64,000 bases of DNA from Arthrobacter sp. CJ23 (GTDB taxonomy: Bacteria; Actinomycetota; Actinomycetes; Actinomycetales; Micrococcaceae): assembly GCF_024741795.1 (NCBI RefSeq), contig NZ_CP102950.1:2790001-2854000 (forward strand), read 5' to 3'. The position numbers and the translations under genes are program-made. The notes below the pieces were generated by a model. That model was given only the letters and a program-made list of their open reading frames with translations, had not been told where the DNA came from and did not search any database. Positions 48,241 to 57,114 of this stretch are shown one piece after another. Numbering within the stretch: position 1 is the stretch's first letter; each line of letters begins with the position of its first letter.

Positions 48241-48678
48241 TCAGCTCCGGAGCTGGTCTTTTCCACCGCGGCCACCGGTCAGCCGGGAGACCCTGGCTTC
48301 GAGGCCGTCATCCACGAAGTCGTAGATCGCCGAGGCCAGCCAGATCACCACGGTGGCCATCACCCAGCCGACGATGCCGTTGATGTTGAAGCCGTTGGAG
48401 AAAATGCTGGTGAGGATCAGAATGGCCAGGGTTGCCAACAGGCCGGCCGCAGCGGTGAGCAGCTTGCCGCTGATGCTGGAGCGGGTCCGAAGGCGATTGC
48501 CGCCGCGCCTGATCAGTGCGGTGATGGCGGGTTTGACCAGCAGTGTGGCGGCCGTGAAGACTACCACCGCCCAGAGGAAACCGCTGCCCAGCCTGACGCC
48601 GGGAAGAATGGAGGCCACCCACAAGGTGATGGCGTTGAACACCAATGCGATGCCGATCCGGATGGCCCAGGTTTTCAT
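48241..48678 (-). CDS. Four-helix membrane protein, phage-holin-4_2-like
   Basis: 145 residues with four hydrophobic helices (about 7-27, 35-52, 68-92 and 98-118) and a charged C-terminus. LWVASILPGVRLGSGFLWA recalls the widespread PF04020-type membrane family, whose function is not established. Start ATG 48678 (MKTWAIRIG); GTG at 48684 is an alternative. In the usual order mutM precedes this or smc. Confidence 0.75.
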   Translation of the reverse strand: MKTWAIRIGIALVFNAITLWVASILPGVRLGSGFLWAVVVFTAATLLVKPAITALIRRGGNRLRTRSSISGKLLTAAAGLLATLAILILTSIFSNGFNINGIVGWVMATVVIWLASAIYDFVDDGLEARVSRLTGGRGGKDQLRS

Positions 48679-48766
48679 GCGCACAGTCTGCCACCATGCA
48701 CTGACAACGGAACAGGTGCACTGACAGCGGGGGGACAGCCGTGCCTCCGGCCCGGGGGCGTCGCAG

Positions 48767-48934
48767 CTACCAGCGCCCGTTCCGCGGGCAGGGCTGGCAC
48801 ACCGGGCAGGTGTAGGAGGAACGGTTCATGAACTGCTCCCGCTTGATGATGCCGACCAGCCCGGCGGCGGCGCAGCGGCTGCATTGCTCGCCCGCGCGGC
48901 CGTAGGCGTTCAGGGAGCGGGCGAAGTAGCCCGC
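48767..48934 (-). pseudogene. mutM: Stranded 3' end of mutM (Fpg zinc finger)
   Basis: The frame from 48934 to the TAG at 48769-48767 encodes [21 protein letters not shown] and then [19 protein letters not shown]: the four-Cys zinc finger and preceding loop of formamidopyrimidine-DNA glycosylase. An in-frame stop lies just upstream (48935-48937) and no start or N-terminal part is present. It is the original mutM tail cut off by the island, whose right end carries a different tail joined to the mutM body (63650-64000). Confidence 0.9.
48921..48931. repeat. Left 11-bp border repeat (att-like)
   Basis: GCGAAGTAGCC, identical to 63774-63784; the flanking bases differ on both sides. It lies in the zinc-finger-preceding part of the stranded mutM tail. 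Confidence 0.75.
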
Positions 48935-49619
48935 CTAGCACAGTAAGTAACGTTGATATGGATCAGGTGTCCCAGTTCGTCCAAGGCTGACGCGAGAGCC
49001 GTGAAATCAAGGGATTTCGGACGTTCGGCGTATTGTCTCCCGATTATTCGGAGAGTGTTAAAAGTTTGACGAACAAGGAGGAGACCCGCCGCTTCACGGG
49101 CTGTCTACTCGCCATCTTGCGAGTTCTGTGACGCATTTCGTCCCGGAACCGCGGACTTCAGGCGCTTCGCAGAAATCGCCGCTCCGTAGCCTCGCACCGC
49201 TCGGCAAGCATTGTCTTCCCCGCCCCGGTGGAGTGTGTATCGGTCCGGTGATGTGCTCGTAAGCGAGCGAAAAGCGAGCTTCAGATCGTTGCCAGAACGC
49301 CAATATCGCCCTCGCCACCACATGCCTCGGCGATCTCCGGCACTGCGATGGAGTCGCCGGTCCGCAATGTCGCGCTGAATCTGGCCGACCTGGAAAGGAT
49401 CCTCGCACCGCCTCCCCTGGCCTGGCCGAGCTCGACCTTCGGGCAAACCCCGGCCCCGGGGTCGCTGTACCGGTAGGGACGGCGGCAAGCACGTACACCG
49501 TAGACGGACATCCGGAGTATCCGGATCTGGTGACCGGGTGGTTCTGGAGTCGTGAACCTCTCTCGTCCCGCCATGCATAGGCACGACCAGCGACAGCGGC
49601 AAAGATCGCCGAACCACCC
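48935..49619. other. Gene-poor left end of the mutM island
   Basis: No convincing protein frame: the open minus-strand frames are low-complexity shadows. A promoter-like TTGTCT...TGTTAA and an AAGGAGGAG ribosome-binding-site-like sequence (near 49074-49083) are followed by no start codon, so a gene may have been deleted here. An integrase remnant was looked for and not recognised. Confidence 0.55.
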
Positions 49620-49659
49620 TTGACAACTAATTGAGTTGAGTCATAATTGAGTAGACTCA
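49620..49659 (+). promoter_or_regulatory. Promoter with TetR-type operator
   Basis: TTGACA (49620-49625) and CATAAT (49642-49647) at 16-bp spacing. The perfect palindrome TGAGT-AG-ACTCA (49648-49659) follows directly. The same AGTCATAA-N-TGAGT context recurs before the TetR gene (52295-52314), so the TetR protein likely represses both promoters. Confidence 0.7.
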
Positions 49660-49687
49660 TTTATTGCCCCGAAAGGAACACCACGCC

Positions 49688-50686
49688 ATGCGAGCGTTCG
49701 TCGTCACCAAGTACAAGGAGCCGCTGCGCGAAGTGGACGTTGCTGAGCCGACGGTCGGGGACCGCGATGTGCTCGTGCAGGTTCAAGCAGCGGGCTTGAA
49801 CCAGTTGGATGAGAAAATCCGGCTGGGTGAGTTCAAGCAGATCCTCCCTTACAGGCTCCAGCTGATCCTCGGCAACGACGTCGCCGGCACCGTCATCCGT
49901 GTCGGGTCAAAAGTGCGCGGGTTCAAGCCCGGTGACGAGGTCTACGGCCGCCCCGACAAGGACCGCATCGGCACGTTCGCCGAGCGCATCGCCGTCGCCG
50001 AGGAAGACCTTGCGTTGAAGCCCGCATCGGCGAGCATGGAGGAGGCGGGCTCGCTGCCGCTGGTGGCGCTGACGGCATGGCAGGCCCTCGTGGAGCAGGG
50101 CAACGTGCAGCCGGGGCAGAAGGTTCTCATTCACGCCGGTGCCGGCGGGGTCGGCTCGATCGCCATCCAGCTCGCCAAGCACCTCGGTGCGACCGTTGCG
50201 ACCACCGCGAGCAGCTCCAACGCCAGCTTCGTGCGCGAGCTCGGGGCAGACATCGTGGTCGACTATCGCACGCAGGACTTCGAGCAGCTCCTGAGCGGAT
50301 ACGACCTGGTGCTGGACAGCCTCGGCGGGGAGAACCTGCAGAAGTCGCTGCGCATCCTCAAGCCCGGAGGAAAGGCGATTGGGATCTCCGGCCCACCTGA
50401 TCCGGTCTTCGCACGCAAGGCCGGCCTGAACCCTGTGCTGCGCCTTGCGATCGCCGGGCTCAGCAGCAGGATCCGCAGGCAGGCGAAGAAGCTCGGTGTC
50501 AGCTACGAGTTCCTCTTCATGCGTGCCAGCGGCGACCAGCTGCGCCAGATCAGTGCCCTGGTCAACGATGGCGTGCTACGCCCGGTCGTGGGCAAAGTCT
50601 TCGACTTCGCCCAGACTCCACAGGCACTGCAGTCTCTAGCCAAGGGCGGCATCCGCGGCAAGGCAGTCGTCATTCTCGCCGACTGA
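49688..50686 (+). CDS. Zinc-binding-type NADP-dependent oxidoreductase (quinone reductase-like)
   Basis: 332 residues, medium-chain dehydrogenase/reductase fold. The N-terminal GroES-like domain is at about residues 25-130. The nucleotide-binding motif is AGAGGVGSIAIQLAKHLGA near residue 149. The catalytic-zinc Cys/His set is missing, as in quinone oxidoreductases. Start ATG 49688 with AAAGGAAC upstream. First gene of the group under the TetR-type operator. Confidence 0.87.
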   Translation: MRAFVVTKYKEPLREVDVAEPTVGDRDVLVQVQAAGLNQLDEKIRLGEFKQILPYRLQLILGNDVAGTVIRVGSKVRGFKPGDEVYGRPDKDRIGTFAERIAVAEEDLALKPASASMEEAGSLPLVALTAWQALVEQGNVQPGQKVLIHAGAGGVGSIAIQLAKHLGATVATTASSSNASFVRELGADIVVDYRTQDFEQLLSGYDLVLDSLGGENLQKSLRILKPGGKAIGISGPPDPVFARKAGLNPVLRLAIAGLSSRIRRQAKKLGVSYEFLFMRASGDQLRQISALVNDGVLRPVVGKVFDFAQTPQALQSLAKGGIRGKAVVILAD

Positions 50687-50733
50687 CCCGCTGACACCAT
50701 CCACCATATAGACCATCCAGGAGAACACGCATC

Positions 50734-51600
50734 ATGAGTAACACCGACGCCCTAAACGAATCCGTCGTCACCTCGTACGCGAAAGCACCGGCCCGCACCA
50801 TCACCGCCGGTGGCGTCACGTACGCGTACCGGGAGCTTGGACCCAAGGGGGGCATCCCGGTCGTGTTCTTCGTGCACCTCGCTGCCACCATGGATAACTG
50901 GGACCCCCGCATCATCGATCCCATCGCGAGGAACCGTCACGTCATCACCTTCGACCAGCCCGGGGTCGGTGCCTCCACCGGGCCGGTTCCCGACAGTATC
51001 GAGGTGATGGCCGACGACGCCTACACCTTGATCCAGGCCCTCGGGTTCGACAAAATCGACGTCTTCTCCTTCTCGATGGGCGGCATGATCGCCCAGGACC
51101 TGGCCCTCAAGCATCCCGGCCTTGTCCGCAAGCTGGTGCTGACCGGCACCGGGCCGCGGGGAGGCAAAGACATCGACAAGGTCGTCGGCACCACGTACCG
51201 GGACATCCTCCGCGCGACCCTGACACGATCGGACCCCAAGGAGTTCCTGTTCTTCAACCGCAACGCCACCGGCAAGCCCGCCGCGAAGGCATTCATCAAG
51301 CGCCTGCAGGAGCGCACCATCGATCGTGACAAACCGATCAGCACCAAGGCGTTCCAGGCGCAGCTGAAGGCAATCCAGAAGTTCGGCCGCTCCAACCCGA
51401 CGGACCTGTCAAAGCTCACCCAGCCCACCCTCATAGCCAACGGCGACAACGACCGCATGGTGCCATCGATCCTCTCCGAGGACCTCCACCGCCGCATCAA
51501 AGGATCCGAGCTGATCATCTACCCCGACTCCGGCCACGGCGGCATCTTCCAATTCCACGCCACGTTCGCCCCCGCCGCCGCCGAGTTCCTGAACCGCTAA
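50734..51600 (+). CDS. Alpha/beta hydrolase
   Basis: 288 residues. Nucleophile Ser in FSFSMGG near residue 115, acid Asp in NGDNDRMVP, and His in DSGHGG near 270: the full triad. It resembles haloperoxidase/hydrolases of aromatic or lactone metabolism, but the substrate is unknown. It lies 47 bases after the oxidoreductase, in the same direction. Confidence 0.87.
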   Translation: MSNTDALNESVVTSYAKAPARTITAGGVTYAYRELGPKGGIPVVFFVHLAATMDNWDPRIIDPIARNRHVITFDQPGVGASTGPVPDSIEVMADDAYTLIQALGFDKIDVFSFSMGGMIAQDLALKHPGLVRKLVLTGTGPRGGKDIDKVVGTTYRDILRATLTRSDPKEFLFFNRNATGKPAAKAFIKRLQERTIDRDKPISTKAFQAQLKAIQKFGRSNPTDLSKLTQPTLIANGDNDRMVPSILSEDLHRRIKGSELIIYPDSGHGGIFQFHATFAPAAAEFLNR

Positions 51601-51629
51601 CCAGCACACACACCAAGAACGACGCCACC

Positions 51630-52208
51630 ATGAGAACATCACCGCCCAACGCGCAACCCGACGTGAAGAAGCACTTCAGCTCATCGATTCTGCTGTGGGT
51701 GCGCACTGACCAGCCCCGCCAAACCGGCCTGGACTATTGGAAAGGGCCGCACTCCGGCATCATCGCCGCCACTCCGGGCCTGGCGGAATACCGGCAGATC
51801 CACCTCGCCGAACACAACCCCGGCCGGTGGCCAGCAACCAGCGCGGTGGAGACCATCATCCCCGGGAATCGGAAGATCGACGGGGTCGCTGAAGTCACCT
51901 TCCAGTCCGTGCTCTCCCCGCTGCAGGGTCGCAAGCAGACCGCGCTGGCGCACAAGGACGAAATCAACGTGTTCCACCGCACGCTCCTCTACGCCGGCCC
52001 GCCGAACTCTTCCCACTGGTATGACGTCGCCAGCCCGGCAGAGACAGTGGACTCACGCGCCATCATCTACCTCCGCCGCCGCGACAGGGTCCGCGCGGGC
52101 GATTTCCGCAAATACATCAAGAGGCAACTCGTTCCTGCCCTCACAAGTACCGGAGTGCTGAAGGAGCTGCGCATGCAGACGTTCCTGCCGACGTCGACGC
52201 CGCCCTGA
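51630..52208 (+). CDS. EthD-like (dimeric alpha-beta barrel) protein
   Basis: 192 residues. DYWKGPHSGIIAATPGLAEY resembles the conserved helix-strand region of EthD-type barrels. A second related half follows (about 100-185). Such proteins take part in degradative pathways without a clear reaction. It is the third gene of the TetR-controlled group. Confidence 0.6.
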   Translation: MRTSPPNAQPDVKKHFSSSILLWVRTDQPRQTGLDYWKGPHSGIIAATPGLAEYRQIHLAEHNPGRWPATSAVETIIPGNRKIDGVAEVTFQSVLSPLQGRKQTALAHKDEINVFHRTLLYAGPPNSSHWYDVASPAETVDSRAIIYLRRRDRVRAGDFRKYIKRQLVPALTSTGVLKELRMQTFLPTSTPP

Positions 52209-52302
52209 CCTATGTCAGGCACGGACACGCCCTCCCCCATTACGAAGAGTAGACACGTAGCGCAAAGGACTCCGGGTTGGCCTTGGGGGATATAGTCATA
52301 AC

Positions 52303-52314
52303 TGAGTCTAGTCA
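52303..52314 (+). promoter_or_regulatory. TetR-type operator before the TetR gene
   Basis: TGAGTCTAGTCA, imperfect palindrome preceded by AGTCATAAC. It is nearly the same as the site at 49648-49659 with its AGTCATAAT lead. It lies 22 bases before the TetR start, consistent with autorepression. Confidence 0.6.
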
Positions 52315-52336
52315 GTTTGTTTCGGGAGGAACCCTC

Positions 52337-52942
52337 ATGTCTGTCGCGTCCCAGCCGCTCGGACGGCGCGAGCGGAATAAACAGCAGAAGCTCGATCGCA
52401 TCACTGCCGCAGCCAGCGAGCTGTTCGCTGAACACGGAGTCGAGGATGTCACGACGCAGCAGATCGCCGACAAGGCCGACATCGGCACCGGGACCCTGTT
52501 CCTCTATGCCAAAACCAAGGGAGAACTCCTCCTGCTCGTTCAGAACGCCCACTACGCCGAAGCGCTCGAACGGGGTCGGACTGACGCTGAAGCCATCCCG
52601 GATGCACTGGATGCGGTGATGTCCATCGTGCGGCCGATCGTGGAATGCAACCGCATCCAGGTCGACAACGGGCGCACTTACCTGCGGGAGATGGTCTTCG
52701 GGGACCCGACAGAGCCGCACCACAGCGTGGCCCTTTCCATCGTCGCGCAGACTGAGGAAGCCATCGCCGGCGTCTTGGGCAGGGATGAGTCGCTCGGTGC
52801 CGGTGATGCCGCAACCACGGCACGCATTGTCTCGGCAATCATGTTCCTCAGCATGGCGGCAAGCATGAACGCTCCCTCAAGCACCGAGGCGATCGTGCAG
52901 GACATCGGGACTCAAATCAGCCTGCTGATGCTAAGGACATAG
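52337..52942 (+). CDS. TetR-family transcriptional regulator
   Basis: 201 residues. The N-terminal helix-turn-helix is at about residues 15-60 (ITAAASELFAEHGVEDVTTQQIA, in part ELFAEHGVEDVTTQ; then IGTGTLFLYAKTKGELLLL). The ligand-binding part is all-helical. Start ATG 52337 with GGGAGGA. It probably controls itself and the 49688-52208 group through the shared palindrome. Confidence 0.88.
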   Translation: MSVASQPLGRRERNKQQKLDRITAAASELFAEHGVEDVTTQQIADKADIGTGTLFLYAKTKGELLLLVQNAHYAEALERGRTDAEAIPDALDAVMSIVRPIVECNRIQVDNGRTYLREMVFGDPTEPHHSVALSIVAQTEEAIAGVLGRDESLGAGDAATTARIVSAIMFLSMAASMNAPSSTEAIVQDIGTQISLLMLRT

Positions 52943-53339
52943 ACCCGGTGGTGCGCACATGTTGGGAAGACAATGCGTGCGAACTATGCCGACGCCCCGT
53001 AGATACAGGCATCTAGCACTCGATAGCCTAGGCCTCTGGAGCAAGAGGGGGCGGGAAAGACCATACTTTCGAGCCGCGCCGGCACTGCCCGTTCATGTCC
53101 TGGTTGTCTCCGGGCCCGCGATGGAAAGCCGGCGTCATAACAAACGTCTCGGCACCCGCCTTCCCACACGCGGTTGGCACGGCAGCTGCGACAAGAAGGT
53201 TCACGAAAGACGAAACGCTGCGTTCGCCTGGGAGCGTTTCCCGCCGCGATCTCGCGGGGACACCGGCGGAGCGCAATCCCATTTGCGCTGAAGTATCGAT
53301 GCCGCAGTTCGGAGGCCATCCATGGTGGGACCGGGCCGG
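52943..53339. other. Gene-poor gap
   Basis: The stretch between the TetR gene and the convergent aldo/keto reductase gene shows no coding frame with a plausible start and composition. No repeats were noticed. Confidence 0.5.
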
Positions 53340-54365
53340 CTAGCGGTTGATGTCGGATTCGACGGCGAACTTATCGATCGCCGTCAGTTCCTCGTGCGTG
53401 AACGCGAGGTTGTTGATAGCGGACAGCGTGTCCTCCAGCTGGGCCACGCTCGAGGCACCCACCAAGGCGGAGGTGACCGGCGATCCCTTGGGCTGCTCGC
53501 GCAGGATCCACGCAATTGCCATCTGCGCCAGGCTCTGGCCGCGGCCTTCAGCGATGGCGTTCAGGCCCCGGACGCGGTCCAGCTTCTCCTCGGTCAGGGC
53601 TTTCTCGGACAGGAACCGTTCCTTCGCGGCGCGCGAATCGGCAGGGACTCCGAGCAGGTAGCGGTTGGTCAGCATCCCCTGGGCGAGCGGCGAGAACGCG
53701 ATCGAGCCGGCCCCTACCTGGTCCAGGGCCTCGTACAGATTGGGCGAGCCGTTCTCGGTCCAGCGGTTCAGCATCGAGTAGCTGGGCTGGTGGATCAGCA
53801 GCGGCGTTCCCAGCTCCTTCAGGATGCGTGCCGCCTCGAGGGTCTGTTCCGGGGTGTAGGAGGAGATGCCGGCGTACAGTGCCTTGCCGGAGCGGACGGC
53901 GTGGTCCAGTGCGCCCATGGACTCTTCGAGCGGGGTATCCGGGTCCGGGCGGTGGCTGTAGAAAATGTCCACGTAGTCAAGGCCCATGCGTTCAAGGGAC
54001 TGGTCCAGGCTCGAGAGCAGGGACTTCCGGGAGCCCCACTCGCCGTAGGGGCCGGGCCACATGTAGTAGCCAGCCTTCGTGGAAATGACGAGTTCGTCCC
54101 GGTACCCCTTGAAGTCGTCCTTCAGGTGGCGGCCGAAGTTGGTCTCCGCGGAGCCGTCCGGGGGGCCGTAGTTGTTGGCAAGGTCGAAATGGTTCACGCC
54201 CAGGTCGAAGGCCCGGCGAAGAATCGCCCGCTGCTCCTCGAAGCGCTTGTCATCCCCGAAGTTGTGCCACAGGCCGAGGGAGATGGCGGGAAGCTTGAGA
54301 CCGCTACGTCCGACGCGGCGGTAGGGCATGGTGTCGTAGCGGGTGTCCGCGGCTGAATAGTTCAT
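53340..54365 (-). CDS. Aldo/keto reductase (YghZ-like)
   Basis: 341 residues. TIM-barrel oxidoreductase using NADPH. Visible catalytic residues are Asp in NHFDLANNYGP, Tyr of the same segment, Lys in ISTKAGYYM near 95, and the YDYVDIFYSHRPD-type region. It resembles L-glyceraldehyde 3-phosphate reductase YghZ. The start is ATG 54365. It may reduce sugars or aldehydes related to the nearby sugar operon. Confidence 0.9.
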   Translation of the reverse strand: MNYSAADTRYDTMPYRRVGRSGLKLPAISLGLWHNFGDDKRFEEQRAILRRAFDLGVNHFDLANNYGPPDGSAETNFGRHLKDDFKGYRDELVISTKAGYYMWPGPYGEWGSRKSLLSSLDQSLERMGLDYVDIFYSHRPDPDTPLEESMGALDHAVRSGKALYAGISSYTPEQTLEAARILKELGTPLLIHQPSYSMLNRWTENGSPNLYEALDQVGAGSIAFSPLAQGMLTNRYLLGVPADSRAAKERFLSEKALTEEKLDRVRGLNAIAEGRGQSLAQMAIAWILREQPKGSPVTSALVGASSVAQLEDTLSAINNLAFTHEELTAIDKFAVESDINR

Positions 54366-54441
54366 AGGATTTTCTTTCTACTTCCCACTGGAGGAAGCCT
54401 GGTGGCAGACGGCGAAGAGAATCGAACAGCAGCCGAACGAG

Positions 54442-54717
54442 TCATGTCAGGAATTCGTCGGTCACGTCTCCAGAGTCACCACGAAGCCCTCGTGAGGTCC
54501 ACTCGTCTCGTTCATCCGTCACGCCATACGGGATACCCTCATCGAGAGCGACGGTGTACGAGGCAGGTCCCAGCCGAGTGACGAGAATGCCTTGTTGGAC
54601 TTCTTGGGCCCGTTGGCGCACGAGCACGACCGCAGTGCTCAGTTCATCCTCGATGTGGCTTGTGCTGTTTCCGGTGACGTGCAGGACTTCTCCGGATTCG
54701 ATCCGGGTGATCATCAT
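54442..54717 (-). CDS. Small hypothetical protein
   Basis: 91 residues, beginning MMITRIESGEVLHVTG; GGAGC lies upstream. The centre VLVRQRAQEVQQGILVTRLGPASY looks like a strand-helix-strand pattern (in part GILVTRLGPASY). Family not recognised. It is preceded by the alpha-galactosidase gene in the same direction. Confidence 0.6.
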   Translation of the reverse strand: MMITRIESGEVLHVTGNSTSHIEDELSTAVVLVRQRAQEVQQGILVTRLGPASYTVALDEGIPYGVTDERDEWTSRGLRGDSGDVTDEFLT

Positions 54718-54836
54718 GGTGCTCCTTGCTGCTCAAGGACTCTTCAGCGCGTCCAAACTCGGAGGTGTCGGTGTGCCAATGTCGACATCGGCAGGGCACG
54801 CGGCCCGTGTCCTGCCGATGTGGACTGGTGATAGGT

Positions 54837-57074
54837 TCAGCTGGCCATGGTGATGCGGTATAGAACCACTTGATCGGGGTGGATCCTCGGGGATGCAACT
54901 CCGACTTTCGCGAGGACATCACCAGGGAAGACTGCCCCGGGGAAGACCACACCATGCCGACTGGTTGCGCGCAGTGTAGAAGGTTCGACCACGACGCCAT
55001 CGGCAGTCGGCTGGCCCCACCACTGGGGTGGCAGAAGCCCGGAGGGGGTAGGCCCTGTGAAGACCGGTTCCACGCGGTAAGTTGCGTCCGGGTCGAGTCC
55101 GCGGAGCTTCAGGCGTGCGGCGGGGTCCGGATACAGGCTGTCCAGTGCCGCGGCGGCGAAGATCGCGTTGCTGCGGTCCTTGCTGAGGACGCCGTGGACC
55201 ATGACGTTTGAATCGGGGCTGTCCATTCGGACGAGGTCGCCGGAGAGGAGGAGCTGGCGTTCCTGCTTGTAGAAGGTGATCCACCGGCGCAGGCTGTCAA
55301 GTTCTTCGTTGCTGGCGTGGGCGAGGTCCCACTCGATGCCGAGGTGTCCGAAGATAGCGGTTCCTGCGCGGAATGCCAGGTCGTGCTGGCGGCCGGTGGT
55401 GTGGGAGCGGCCCGAAGCGATGTGGGAGCCCATGTATTCGGGCGGCAGCAGTTGCGTGGTCCAGCGCAGCATGGTCTGCCGGTCGTGCGGGTCGATGTTG
55501 TCCGAGACCCAGACCCGGTCGGTGTGTTCCAGGACGCCGAGGTCGACTCGGGCACCGCCGGATGAGCATGATTCGATCTCGAGGTCCGGGTGGAGTGCCC
55601 GGATCTCCTGTAGAAGTGCGTAGAACGCCAGCGTCTGTTGGTGGACGCCCGGGCGTCCACCGTCGAGTTGGTTGCCGGCCTCGATGAGGTCGCGGTTGTG
55701 GTCCCATTTGATGTAGTCGATCCGGTACTCTGCCAGCAGCGCGAGGATCTGCTTTTTCACGTGCTCGTATGCTTCGGGGATGCCGAGGTTGAGGACCTGC
55801 TGGTGGCGTGACTCCACGGGCCAGTCGGTGCGGGCCGCCATGATCCATTCGGGGTGTGCGCGGGCGACGTCGCTGTCGGGGTTGACCATCTCTGGTTCGA
55901 ACCACAGGCCGAACTGCATGCCCAGCTCGTGGACGCGGTCAACCAAGGGGTGCAGACCGGTGGGCCACACGTCCGGGGACACCACCCAGTCGCCCAGACC
56001 GGAGGTATCGTCGCGACGCGAACCGAACCACCCGTCGTCGAGCACGTAACGCTCGACGCCTGCGGCGGCGGCGCGCTCGGCGAGGTCGATGAGCTCTTCT
56101 TCCTCTTGGTCGAAATAGACAGCCTCCCACACGTTGAGTGTGACGGGGCGATCGGCGGAGACCGGAGCCGTGCGGCTGCGCACGTGGGCGTGGAAGCGCC
56201 GGGCGACGGCGTCGAGGCCTGTCCCGTAGGAGGCGTAAACCCAGGGGCTCTGGTACGTGTCGCTGAGGCCCAGCCGGACTTCGCCGGGCAGGAGCAATTC
56301 TCCGCCGCCGAGCAGCTGGTCGCCGAAGAAGCGCTCCGCATAATGGTGGTGGTTTCCGCTCCAGGCCGTGTGGACAGCCCAGACCTCGCCCTGGCCGAAT
56401 CCAAATCCGGGGGTTCCAGCGTGCAGAATGTAGGCGCTGTCAGAGCCGGTGCGGCCTTTGCGGTTCTCGCGCAGGTGCGTGCCCGTCCGCAGGCTGCCGC
56501 GCTGTGGGACCCGTTCGTAGTTGTGGCTGCCCGCGAAGTCCAGCAGTTCCGTCGCCTCCACCGGAATCGGAAAAGCCAGGGAAATGTCTTCAACGGCGTA
56601 CGTCTTGTCACTCAGGTTGGTGAGTTCCGCCCGGCTGCGCAGCAGCCCGCCCGGAAGCAACTCCAGCGTCAGGTCCAGGCGCAGCCGTTCCGTGTCGTCG
56701 ACGGCGCCGAATTGGACATGGCCTGCGCCCGAGGACGCGAACCCGGTGACTGGTGCACCGTTCAAGGCCACGGTGTGGACATGGAATTTCGGTGACCACC
56801 CGATGCCGTCGAAGGACCCCCGCAATCCGGGGCGTCCCATCCAGCCTGATTCCTGTCCAGGCAGGAGACCGGGCCGGGGCGGCAGGTCGATGGTGCTGGA
56901 ACCGGTCACCGGGACGCTGGCCCCTACCAGGGCCCCTGCCTGCTCGGCGCTCAGTGACGGCAGTTCGGCCCCCCAGTGGACGACGGCAGGCAATCGCCCG
57001 TCCGTGGCGTCTACCAGCACGGACACTCCGGCTGCGGTCAGCTGCAGGATCGCGCCCTGGCTATCGGTTGACAT
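54837..57074 (-). CDS. Alpha-galactosidase, GH36
   Basis: 745 residues. It removes alpha-1,6-galactose from melibiose, raffinose and stachyose. GH36 nucleophile Asp458 in YIKWDHNRD and acid/base Asp525 in VSDNIDP; the N-terminal beta-sandwich and C-terminal domain are present. ATG 57074 with GAGGAG upstream is used rather than 57086. The neighbouring beta-fructosidase and importer complete a raffinose-type pathway. Confidence 0.92.
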   Translation of the reverse strand: MSTDSQGAILQLTAAGVSVLVDATDGRLPAVVHWGAELPSLSAEQAGALVGASVPVTGSSTIDLPPRPGLLPGQESGWMGRPGLRGSFDGIGWSPKFHVHTVALNGAPVTGFASSGAGHVQFGAVDDTERLRLDLTLELLPGGLLRSRAELTNLSDKTYAVEDISLAFPIPVEATELLDFAGSHNYERVPQRGSLRTGTHLRENRKGRTGSDSAYILHAGTPGFGFGQGEVWAVHTAWSGNHHHYAERFFGDQLLGGGELLLPGEVRLGLSDTYQSPWVYASYGTGLDAVARRFHAHVRSRTAPVSADRPVTLNVWEAVYFDQEEEELIDLAERAAAAGVERYVLDDGWFGSRRDDTSGLGDWVVSPDVWPTGLHPLVDRVHELGMQFGLWFEPEMVNPDSDVARAHPEWIMAARTDWPVESRHQQVLNLGIPEAYEHVKKQILALLAEYRIDYIKWDHNRDLIEAGNQLDGGRPGVHQQTLAFYALLQEIRALHPDLEIESCSSGGARVDLGVLEHTDRVWVSDNIDPHDRQTMLRWTTQLLPPEYMGSHIASGRSHTTGRQHDLAFRAGTAIFGHLGIEWDLAHASNEELDSLRRWITFYKQERQLLLSGDLVRMDSPDSNVMVHGVLSKDRSNAIFAAAALDSLYPDPAARLKLRGLDPDATYRVEPVFTGPTPSGLLPPQWWGQPTADGVVVEPSTLRATSRHGVVFPGAVFPGDVLAKVGVASPRIHPDQVVLYRITMAS

Positions 57075-57114
57075 GGAACTCCTCATGCGTTGGTGCGCTC
57101 AAGCCCGTCACGGG

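Noticed and set aside
48675..48941. Minus-strand 88-codon frame at the mutM remnant
   Set aside because: Out-of-frame reading of the zinc-finger tail; the correct frame is the one ending at 48767.
49094..49660. Minus-strand frame of 188 codons before the oxidoreductase gene
   Set aside because: Arg/Pro/Ser-rich, no ribosome-binding site, and it would run across a strong plus-strand promoter and operator.
52984..53343. Overlapping frames in the gap before the aldo/keto reductase gene
   Set aside because: No frame has a ribosome-binding site, consistent composition or a recognisable motif.
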